A stretch of 6,195 nucleotides of DNA, taken from positions 1 to 6,195 of the forward strand of contig JAISWY010000193.1 of assembly GCA_031270925.1 (NCBI GenBank). The letters are read 5' to 3'. The stretch is from Candidatus Symbiothrix sp. (GTDB taxonomy: Bacteria > Bacteroidota > Bacteroidia > Bacteroidales > Azobacteroidaceae). A program made the position numbers and the translations under genes. This document shows positions 1 to 5,731 of the stretch, piece by piece. The stretch's first letter is position 1. Every line of letters starts with the position of its first letter. A model generated the notes under the pieces. It was given only the letters and a program-made list of their open reading frames with translations, was not told where the DNA came from and did no database searches.

Positions 1-436
1 GATAAATGTAATAATCGTAATATTGGTATCCGCCGGTAAAGCTTTGGCAATAAGCCGTTGCTTCATCACGTTCCGATGACGACCAGTAAGGCGCGGCCGT
101 ACTGATGCCGCCAATGGAATCGCGAACGGCATAGATTTGCGCCAATTCGTCTTTCGAGGGGAGATACCAGTCGTCGAAATCGCCAAGGGTGAGGTCGTCG
201 CATAATTTTACGGCGTCGTCCCATTTTTTACTTGAACTTTGGTCGCTCGGAGCGATAATTAAACCGTGTGCGCCGGTATTGTCGATAAAGGCGACTTTCC
301 CGCCTTCGTGCGCTTGTCCGATGGTAAATTCGCTTTCTACAGGTGGCCTTGTCTCTGTGGAATCGTCAGTCGCCGAATCGTTGCAACTCCATAACATTGC
401 AGTCGCCGGCAACAATAAGAACAAATAATTTCTCAT
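1..436 (-). CDS. DUF1566-type outer-membrane lipoprotein, N-terminal part (3' end outside window)
   Basis: The frame is open from an ATG at 434-436 to the window edge and gives 145 residues with no stop. The N-terminus is a lipoprotein signal: MRNYLFLLLPATAM followed by the lipobox LWSC, with the lipidated Cys at residue 18 and then a short polar linker (NDSATDDSTETRPP). From about residue 38 the protein resembles the DUF1566/Lcl C-terminal-like domain: GGKVAFIDNTGAHGLIIAP, a KWDDAVKLCDDL helix, then DDWYLPSKDELAQIY and APYWSSSE. The family pattern is W..A...C, then DW.LP...EL, then YWSS. DUF1566 proteins are common surface or periplasmic proteins of Bacteroidota without a general assigned activity. 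The gene starts 13 nt after the stop of the GH-D hydrolase gene, so the two are probably co-transcribed. There is no Shine-Dalgarno sequence; the start is preceded by AAAATATC. Lipoprotein and domain call are fairly secure; the role in glycan use is only context. Confidence 0.82.
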   Translation of the reverse strand, partial: MRNYLFLLLPATAMLWSCNDSATDDSTETRPPVESEFTIGQAHEGGKVAFIDNTGAHGLIIAPSDQSSSKKWDDAVKLCDDLTLGDFDDWYLPSKDELAQIYAVRDSIGGISTAAPYWSSSERDEATAYCQSFTGGYQYYDYYIY

Positions 437-449
437 GATATTTTATTTT

Positions 450-3368
450 TTAATAAACCAAAACCTTCGCCGTTTTCACAACATTATCCTGTTTTAATTG
501 TACTAAATAAACGCCGTCGCAGAAACGGTTGTTGATGATTGTTTCCGGGCAATAGACAACTTGTTCGGTGATTTTCCGACCGCAGATGCTGTAAACGCTT
601 ATTTGATTCAAATCCGAACGGGCGGAAGAAGGAGTTTTCACAACAATTTGCTTGTCGGCGTTCACGAATGCTTTCAGATTATTGTCGTCTTGTATATCAT
701 TCAAAGCTGTACATGAAATCGCGGTACGTTCTGCCGAATTGTTGTTTACTGCAATTTGGTCGATATACATATACTTGTTGTGATTGTCGTAATAATCATT
801 GATGGGTGCGCTACGGTCGCAATTATCGCCGGTTCGCATATCAAACAAAATGGTAATTTCGCTTACATCGCGAGCTGTGGCGCCCAAATCCAATACATAA
901 TCGAACCATCCGTTGCTGCTCACTTTGGTGCGCGGATTGAATTTTGCATCCCAATTGCCGTTAATCAAAAACTCTACTTTTTCGGTAGTAGTTTTGAACA
1001 GGAAGTGCATATAACGCCCGTATTTGGAATCGGATGTATTGAATTGAGGGAATTGCAAGATTATTCCGCTTTTGTATTGCGCTTCGCCAGAACCGACCGT
1101 ACTGTTGGTTTGCACATACAATGCTTTCGTTGTGCAATTCAGTTTTGTATCGGGATTGTTTCTTATCTCCTTGATTGCAATATTGGCGTTGCCGGTATAA
1201 GAAGATACTTGGATGGTTTCAAAATCGGCGATAATTTCTCCCGGAACAATTTCACAGCCGCTGGCATCGACTTCTGCTCCGGCTTGTGTAGCGGGACATT
1301 TATCTTCGCAATCGTTCACGCCGTCGCCATCGCTGTCGGCACTGCAAGGGTCAGGGCAGTCGGGACAAGGAGTTGCAATTTTCAATACTTCACAATCCCT
1401 CCTATTAACGGAACCACTCCAAGAACTTGAATTAGTTGATTTGGTGTTGCTCCACAATTCGGTTACGTCGTAAGAACCGGATATTTCCAAATCCGAGAAA
1501 TTGACCGTATAATTTTTGCTGCTGAAGCTATAATTGAAAATCGCCACATAAGTAGTTCCGTCGGCTGTTTTTTGATAGAACATTTCGGCGGCATCGCTGC
1601 GGTCGGCCGATTTTACGGGGCGGAACGCTTTGGTTTTACGCGCCATTTCGTTGATGTTGGCGTTCGTCAAAAAGCGTTTCGCGCGGTCTTTTCCGGCACT
1701 GCTGCCGTCATTGCTGAAATCGTCGCCGATGGTAAAGATGCCTGTAATGGCGGCCGAGGTAATGCGAGCGCGGTTTTCGCCTTCCGAAGCATTGTTAGCC
1801 AAAACCACGTGATCGGCGTCGTTATAAGAGTAGCAATGATCGAGCCACCATCCGTAACTCGTGGAGTTGAGTGTATATTTGGTATCGCTCATCGAACTGA
1901 AAGCGTCGCAGGCAATACGGCGGCTATGAGCATAATTGGCGGGGAAAATCGGCGCGATCGACAAATTGAGAAACATTTTGCCTTGCGTCTGTTCCACGAT
2001 ATAAGCCATGCCTTCATTGTAGGCTTGGATACCGGTATAGCAATTCGGATTGTAGTGAGTACCTTCCACTGCGCCGTGCGCCATAAAATCAAGTTTGACG
2101 AATTGATAACCCAAATCGCGAAAACGCCCCAGAAAATAGCGGATACGGTCTTTCGTTCCGGGATGTGTGGGGTCGAGGCAGCTAGCGCCATCGATGCTTT
2201 GCGATTGTCCGTTCACTTTCACATAAATATCGTCGTATTTGTAAGACGAACCTTCTACGCTACGGTTACCATCGTTTCCCCAATCGGCAAACGGCGCCCA
2301 ATAGATACCGGCGCGTTGATTGTTGTTCTTGCAATACGGAACGAAATACTCCAAAGCGTCGGCTTGCAAGTTATCCCAATAGGAATCCAAGTCGATATAA
2401 ACGGAACCGTCTTCGTCGTGAAAACTATTGTTTTGCAAGTTATTTTTAATCCAATCGCTTACTTGGCGGGCTTTGCCGTAATTCAAATCTTTTTGAATAA
2501 CGCCCCATGAGTTCCACAAGAACGGTTTGGGACCACTCCAAGCCAACTTCGGCTTGAAAATTGCGTTTATGTCGCCGAAAAGTTCCAAGCCGGCACGCCA
2601 ATCATTGGAGTAGCCGATAAACATTTTGGGAGAGTTTAGGGTAGTTCCTTTCACGGCGCCGTGTTCCATTTTATCGCGGGTATCACCGTTTTCGCCGTTC
2701 GTGGTGGTAATTCCGCCGAATACTTCCAATCCGGTTATCAGGTTGCCGCTCGAAGTATTGACTTTCACGCCGGTTTTCCATTGCGTATGGTCGATAGAAC
2801 CGATAACCAAGCCTTCGTTGGAATCGGCGTTATAAATGGCTGTTACTTCGTAACTTGTAGTGTTCGAGCCGAACGGGTTGGCCACATATCCGATCCATTT
2901 GTCATTATCGAAAGGAACACGTAGCGTTTTATTATTGGACGACGGGAGAAAACTCACGGAAGCAGAAGATTTGACGGGCGCCATGTAGTTCGATTCGAAC
3001 TGCGAATCTGAAGAAATCGTTAAGTCGGTCAGAATATAATTGTTATACAGATAATACTTGTGGCTTACGGTGTGATTGTCGTTAGTATTCGAGGTAATCG
3101 TAACACATTTTCCCGAACCAAAATTATCGGATACGGATTGTTCGCCGACCTGAACATTCGACAACTGGTCTTGCAGATAAGTGGTAGAAGCTATTTTGAA
3201 AGAAGCTTGCGAGTTGGAAATCAGCAATTTATTTGATTTGTAAATGCTGACAGTTCCGTTGGTGTTCACACTCAATTTCCAATCGCCTTGCGTATAATCG
3301 GCTGCAAAAGCAGGGATGCAAAAAGCGGAAAGCAGAACGAAACAGTATTTTTGAATGATTGATTTCAT
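450..3368 (-). CDS. Secreted clan GH-D glycoside hydrolase (alpha-galactosidase-like) with TSP3 repeat, possible CBM and T9SS sorting domain
   Basis: This 972-residue protein has a Sec signal peptide (cleavage likely after AFA, residue 22). Residues about 25-275 look like an all-beta N-terminal domain as in GH36. Residues about 280-580 form the catalytic barrel, with GH27/GH36-like landmarks: FLWNSWG (283-289), YIDLDSYWDN (324-333), GIYWAPFADW (354-363), FVKLDF (423-428), RIACDAF (484-490), YNDADHVVL (515-523) and TGIFTIGDD (542-550). By family analogy D427 is the likely nucleophile and D488 the likely acid/base, so a retaining exo-acting alpha-galactosidase or relative is expected. A beta domain follows to about 666. 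Then come a Cys-rich linker with a calcium-binding TSP3 loop (DSDGDGVNDCEDKCP, 678-692), a beta-rich module (about 710-880) starting IIADFE that may bind carbohydrate, and a T9SS type A-like domain (about 896-972, ending KTAKVLVY). It lies downstream of SusD-like and FG-GAP genes. Clan assignment is good; exact family and substrate are inferred. Confidence 0.85.
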   Translation of the reverse strand: MKSIIQKYCFVLLSAFCIPAFAADYTQGDWKLSVNTNGTVSIYKSNKLLISNSQASFKIASTTYLQDQLSNVQVGEQSVSDNFGSGKCVTITSNTNDNHTVSHKYYLYNNYILTDLTISSDSQFESNYMAPVKSSASVSFLPSSNNKTLRVPFDNDKWIGYVANPFGSNTTSYEVTAIYNADSNEGLVIGSIDHTQWKTGVKVNTSSGNLITGLEVFGGITTTNGENGDTRDKMEHGAVKGTTLNSPKMFIGYSNDWRAGLELFGDINAIFKPKLAWSGPKPFLWNSWGVIQKDLNYGKARQVSDWIKNNLQNNSFHDEDGSVYIDLDSYWDNLQADALEYFVPYCKNNNQRAGIYWAPFADWGNDGNRSVEGSSYKYDDIYVKVNGQSQSIDGASCLDPTHPGTKDRIRYFLGRFRDLGYQFVKLDFMAHGAVEGTHYNPNCYTGIQAYNEGMAYIVEQTQGKMFLNLSIAPIFPANYAHSRRIACDAFSSMSDTKYTLNSTSYGWWLDHCYSYNDADHVVLANNASEGENRARITSAAITGIFTIGDDFSNDGSSAGKDRAKRFLTNANINEMARKTKAFRPVKSADRSDAAEMFYQKTADGTTYVAIFNYSFSSKNYTVNFSDLEISGSYDVTELWSNTKSTNSSSWSGSVNRRDCEVLKIATPCPDCPDPCSADSDGDGVNDCEDKCPATQAGAEVDASGCEIVPGEIIADFETIQVSSYTGNANIAIKEIRNNPDTKLNCTTKALYVQTNSTVGSGEAQYKSGIILQFPQFNTSDSKYGRYMHFLFKTTTEKVEFLINGNWDAKFNPRTKVSSNGWFDYVLDLGATARDVSEITILFDMRTGDNCDRSAPINDYYDNHNKYMYIDQIAVNNNSAERTAISCTALNDIQDDNNLKAFVNADKQIVVKTPSSARSDLNQISVYSICGRKITEQVVYCPETIINNRFCDGVYLVQLKQDNVVKTAKVLVY
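453..683 (-). other. T9SS type A-like C-terminal sorting domain of the GH-D hydrolase
   Basis: Residues about 896-972 have the pattern of a type IX secretion C-terminal domain: LKAFVNADKQIVVKT, then ISVYSICGRKITEQ, then GVYLVQLKQDNVVKTAKVLVY. This matches the family layout (I.V....G..I......, then GVYLV.V...G.....K.). In known T9SS substrates the domain is removed during export across the outer membrane and the cargo is anchored to surface polysaccharide or released. The left boundary is approximate. Confidence 0.85.
1293..1337 (-). other. Thrombospondin type 3 calcium-binding repeat inside the GH-D hydrolase
   Basis: Residues 678-692 of the hydrolase read DSDGDGVNDCEDKCP, a textbook TSP3 unit with Asp at alternate positions for calcium and a paired Cys. 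It is preceded by a Pro/Cys linker (PCPDCPDPC) and followed by another Cys at residue 705, so disulfides may rigidify the joint. In Bacteroidota such units commonly act as spacers between an enzyme domain and surface or binding modules. Confidence 0.85.
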
Positions 3369-3375
3369 TGTGATA

Positions 3376-3472
3376 AAATTGAGAATTAAGAATTAAGAAT
3401 TGAGAATTGAGAATTAAGAATTGAAGTAGAGAAATTCTCAATTCTCAATTCTCAATTCTCAATTCCCAATTG
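3376..3472 (-). repeat. Inverted array of 7-bp repeats forming a long intergenic hairpin
   Basis: Plus-strand heptamers GAATTAA/GAATTGA run from 3383 to 3424 (six units, with a degenerate one at 3376-3382). After a short spacer (3425-3437) the complementary heptamer TCAATTC runs in four perfect copies from 3438 to 3465, with a degraded fifth at 3466-3472. The arms can fold into a stem of about 28-35 bp. In minus-strand RNA, where a left-arm GAATTAA meets TCAATTC, the odd position becomes a G-U wobble; in plus-strand RNA it would be an A-C mismatch. The structure fills nearly the whole 105-bp gap. It starts just after the FG-GAP gene stop (TAA at 3474-3476) and ends about 7 nt before the hydrolase ATG. 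A role in mRNA processing, stability, attenuation or partial termination is possible. The AU-rich stem and lack of a clean U-tract argue against a strong classical terminator. Confidence 0.85.
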
Positions 3473-3473
3473 A

Positions 3474-5270
3474 TTAATAAACCAAAACTTTTTGGGTTTT
3501 CACGGCGTTGCCTCTAAGGGTTTTAACCAAATAAACACCGCTTTGAACAGCGATATTGGCTGTTGCAGACAGGCCTGATGCGATGGTTTGTCCGCTAAGC
3601 GAAATCACGCTGTATTGCGCCGGTTCGTTGGCAATTATAGAAATGTTTTGTTTTCCGGCTAAAACATTGACATTGTTGCTTGCGGCTTCGCTGATACCGG
3701 TTGGGGTTATTGTTGTAAAAGCGCTGCCCAAACCGGTTTGGTCGATGGCTTGTACGCCGATAAGATTCCAATTTCCCTGTATGTTCAGTTCAAACGAAGT
3801 AGTTGCCAGAAAGGGTTCTGCGGCATTGTTTACTTTCACTTTGCCGGTATTTATATCGGCCGGGACGTATGAATAAACACTTCCGTCGGCATATCGAACG
3901 GCCACGTTGTAACGAATAGCAGCGGTCGGCGTATGATCGTCGCTTCCTGCCGGCCAAGAAAGAATGCCGTCAGCATAGTCGAGAGTAGCCGGAGCGGTCG
4001 GCGCTTGATTAGCCGGCGCACCGGAAGCAATATACCAATCGTTCAGGAAACTGCCTGCACCATCGGAATAACCGAATACGGTTACATCCAAGTTGTTATC
4101 ACCGTTCAAATCTACTAAATTTACATAACCGCCGCGGGCTTGTTGATTCGAAGGTAATTCTTGCTGTAAGAAAGTGCCGTCGCCTTTGCCGTAAACAATT
4201 TTGCAGTTGGTGGCATAACCGGCCAGGAGGAAGTCGATGTAGCCGTCGTTGTTAACATCGCCGGTGGACATACCCGAACAGGAACCACCGCCAAACGGAG
4301 AACTTTTCGTGAATCCGGAGCCTTGGTTATTGATAAACAAATTGGCGAAACCGCTCCAGCCGTTTTTCAAGTCGCGGCCGATTTCGATAATATCCATCCA
4401 ACCGTCGTTGTTTACATCGGCGAAGAAGTTGGTTCCTTCCTGATGTCCGGTAAAGGCAGGTTGAGGAGAGGCCAATGTGAAACCGCCGTTTTTGTCGTTG
4501 ACGTAGAGGAAAGTAGCGCCGTTGCCTGCTTTATCGTTAAAAGTTCCATCGAAATAACCGGAAATCAGAATATCGGCATACCCGTCGTTATTTACATCGC
4601 CCACGTGAGCAGCGCCGCCGTTCACACCGTTGAAGTTTTGATCGCCTGCTACCGGTGTAGCCTGATATTCAAATACGCCAAGCGTGTTTTTGAACAACGC
4701 GACAACACGACCTTGTCCGTTCCATTCGTCGTCGTTTTGTCCGGTTACCAATAAGTCTGTCCAACCGTCGTTGTTATAATCGAATGCACAGATGGTTTGA
4801 TTTCCGTGATCGTCTTTTTCCGAGAATACGGGAGGCAAAACATCTGCGATGTCGGTTTCTTCCACGAATTGATAATCGGGAGCGCCGCCGTTACGGTAAA
4901 CGAATACGGAAGGAATCGCCATCATCGAGCCGGTAATAACCAAGTCGAGATTACCGTCGTTGTTGTAGTCGATCCATGCAGCGGAAGCTCTTGAAATATC
5001 AAAGAATCCGCTCAGAGAAACTTTGTCAAACGAGCCGTTGCCGAGATTTTTGTACAAGGCATTGTGGATGGTTGTCGCACTGCCTGCTTGTCCGGCGGTG
5101 ATGAATCCGTCCAAGAGTCCATCGTTGTTGTAATCGCCCCAGATTAATGTTCCGGCAGCGGTGGGAGTGAGTTGTACGCCTGTTAATTTTTCCAGCGTAA
5201 CGGTGGTTTGAGCCTGAAAACTCATTACACTGATAAGTGCGATTGCTACAAGTAAAACTTTCGTTTTCAT
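3474..5270 (-). CDS. Secreted FG-GAP/VCBS seven-repeat beta-propeller protein with T9SS sorting domain
   Basis: This 598-residue protein has a signal peptide (MKTKVLLVAIALISVMSFQA, cleavage likely after residue 20). Seven calcium-loop motifs of the FG-GAP/VCBS type follow: DYNNDGLLD (46), DYNNDGNLD (101), DYNNDGWTD (164), DVNNDGYAD (225), DVNNDGWMD (285), DVNNDGYID (338) and DLNGDNNLD (387). They are 49-63 residues apart, as expected for one per blade of a seven-bladed, integrin-alpha-like propeller. Residues about 420-525 (APTAPATLDY..ILSWPAGSDD..) look like an Ig/fibronectin III-like domain. Residues about 526-598 are a T9SS type A-like domain ending KTQKVLVY. No catalytic residues are recognisable, so it is probably a binding, adhesion or scaffold protein, although some FG-GAP modules accompany lyases or hydrolases. 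It lies between a SusD-like gene and the GH-D hydrolase gene, same strand. The ATG follows ATTTTATC with no Shine-Dalgarno. Confidence 0.9.
   Translation of the reverse strand: MKTKVLLVAIALISVMSFQAQTTVTLEKLTGVQLTPTAAGTLIWGDYNNDGLLDGFITAGQAGSATTIHNALYKNLGNGSFDKVSLSGFFDISRASAAWIDYNNDGNLDLVITGSMMAIPSVFVYRNGGAPDYQFVEETDIADVLPPVFSEKDDHGNQTICAFDYNNDGWTDLLVTGQNDDEWNGQGRVVALFKNTLGVFEYQATPVAGDQNFNGVNGGAAHVGDVNNDGYADILISGYFDGTFNDKAGNGATFLYVNDKNGGFTLASPQPAFTGHQEGTNFFADVNNDGWMDIIEIGRDLKNGWSGFANLFINNQGSGFTKSSPFGGGSCSGMSTGDVNNDGYIDFLLAGYATNCKIVYGKGDGTFLQQELPSNQQARGGYVNLVDLNGDNNLDVTVFGYSDGAGSFLNDWYIASGAPANQAPTAPATLDYADGILSWPAGSDDHTPTAAIRYNVAVRYADGSVYSYVPADINTGKVKVNNAAEPFLATTSFELNIQGNWNLIGVQAIDQTGLGSAFTTITPTGISEAASNNVNVLAGKQNISIIANEPAQYSVISLSGQTIASGLSATANIAVQSGVYLVKTLRGNAVKTQKVLVY
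3477..3695 (-). other. T9SS type A-like C-terminal sorting domain of the FG-GAP protein
   Basis: Residues about 526-598 contain NNVNVLAGKQNISII, then YSVISLSGQTIASG, then QSGVYLVKTLRGNAVKTQKVLVY, split here by gaps. The order of elements is the same as in the hydrolase's terminal domain, and the last five residues (KVLVY) are identical. It indicates export by the type IX system. The left boundary is approximate. Confidence 0.85.
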
Positions 5271-5404
5271 GATAAAATAAATTTTAAATTAAACAATAAT
5301 GAATTAAATTATGAATTAAATATTCGTTAAATCTTTTTTTGAGGCGCTATTGACTTTTTAAGGCAGCGAAATTTAGGGATGCGAAATAAATAAAATATAC
5401 CGTT
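5271..5404 (-). other. AT-rich leader of the FG-GAP gene, between the ATG and the 21-bp repeat array
   Basis: This non-coding stretch is very AT-rich next to the start codon and less so towards the repeats. It contains a short direct repeat ATGAATTAAAT (5299-5309 and 5311-5321). I see no Shine-Dalgarno sequence, which is normal for Bacteroidota. I also see no convincing match to the Bacteroidota promoter (TTTG, then TAnnTTTG) on the minus strand. A promoter may still be here, because the FG-GAP gene is 461 bp from the SusD-like gene. Confidence 0.5.
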
Positions 5405-5419
5405 CATTACCGGTAATGA
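5404..5419. repeat. Perfect 16-bp palindrome at the first repeat unit
   Basis: TCATTACCGGTAATGA reads identically on both strands. It is the first unit of the 21-bp array, on the FG-GAP side, where AATGAG replaces the AAAGAG of other units and lengthens the 10-bp core palindrome to 16 bp. This is the size and symmetry of a dimeric regulator's operator. Confidence 0.85.
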
Positions 5420-5677
5420 GTCATTCATTACCGGTAAAGAGTCGTTCATTACCGGTAAAGAGTCATTCATTACCGGTAAAGAGTCATTCATTACCGGTAA
5501 AGAGTCGTTCATTACCGGTAAAGAGTCATTCATTACCGGTAAAGAGTCATTCATTACCGGTAAAGAGTCATTCATTACCGGTAAAGAGTCGTTCATTACC
5601 GGTAAAGAATGATTCGTTACCGGTGTCGAATAATTCGTCAATGATGTCGAATAATTCATCACCGGCATCGAAACGTC
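5405..5677. repeat. Array of thirteen 21-bp tandem repeats, each centred on an ACCGGT palindrome
   Basis: The unit on the plus strand is CATTACCGGTAAAGAG followed by TCATT or TCGTT. It repeats without spacing from 5405; thirteen units of exactly 21 bp fill 273 bp. Units 1-10 keep TTACCGGTAA, a perfect 10-bp palindrome. Unit 11 (5615-5635) keeps ACCGGT only. Units 12 and 13 (5636-5677) are further diverged. Units 2-9 differ from each other only by A or G in TCATT/TCGTT (G in units 2, 5 and 9). The array lies between the SusD-like stop and the FG-GAP leader. Because 21 is a multiple of three, both strands stay open through it, encoding heptapeptides NDSLPVM (minus) or SLPVKSH (plus). It could be a protein-binding array, an RNA structure or a slippage-prone minisatellite; sequence alone does not decide. 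Confidence 0.95.
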
Positions 5678-5731
5678 TGATCTACACATTATTATCCCTG
5701 TACTTACAACCATAGCATCATAAAAAAACAA

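Noticed and set aside
756..1430. 224-codon open frame on the plus strand
   Set aside because: It is antisense to the TSP3 and beta-module part of the hydrolase, with low-complexity Ile/Val-rich composition and no domain.
1572..2510. 312-codon open frame on the plus strand
   Set aside because: It lies wholly antisense to the catalytic domain of the hydrolase, whose conserved motifs occupy the minus frame. The product has no recognisable domain and looks like a mirror frame of a real gene.
3376..3472. Strong Rho-independent terminator between the FG-GAP and hydrolase genes
   Set aside because: The stem is AU-rich and not followed by a clear U-run in the minus-strand RNA (only UUAAUUUUAUC). 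Listed as a hairpin repeat without claiming termination.
4323..4754. 143-codon plus-strand frame opposite the FG-GAP gene
   Set aside because: It arises from the repetitive Asp/Asn codons of the propeller read backwards (runs of VVVI); there is no independent support.
5340..5400. Bacteroidota-type promoter near TAAATTTC on the minus strand
   Set aside because: The -7 box lacks the final G of TAnnTTTG and there is no TTTG at the proper upstream distance, so the match is too weak to call.
5405..5677. CRISPR array
   Set aside because: The repeats are directly adjacent at 21 bp with no unique spacers and there are no cas genes nearby.
5405..5677. Replication origin iterons
   Set aside because: The period and length would suit iterons, but there is no replication initiator gene and the context is a chromosomal glycan locus. 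Not excluded by sequence alone, but unsupported.
5327..5731. Minus-strand 134-codon frame as a real protein gene
   Set aside because: It starts at TTG, has no signal peptide or domain, and most of it is the 21-bp repeat, which is open on the other strand too. Treated as a by-product of the repeat.
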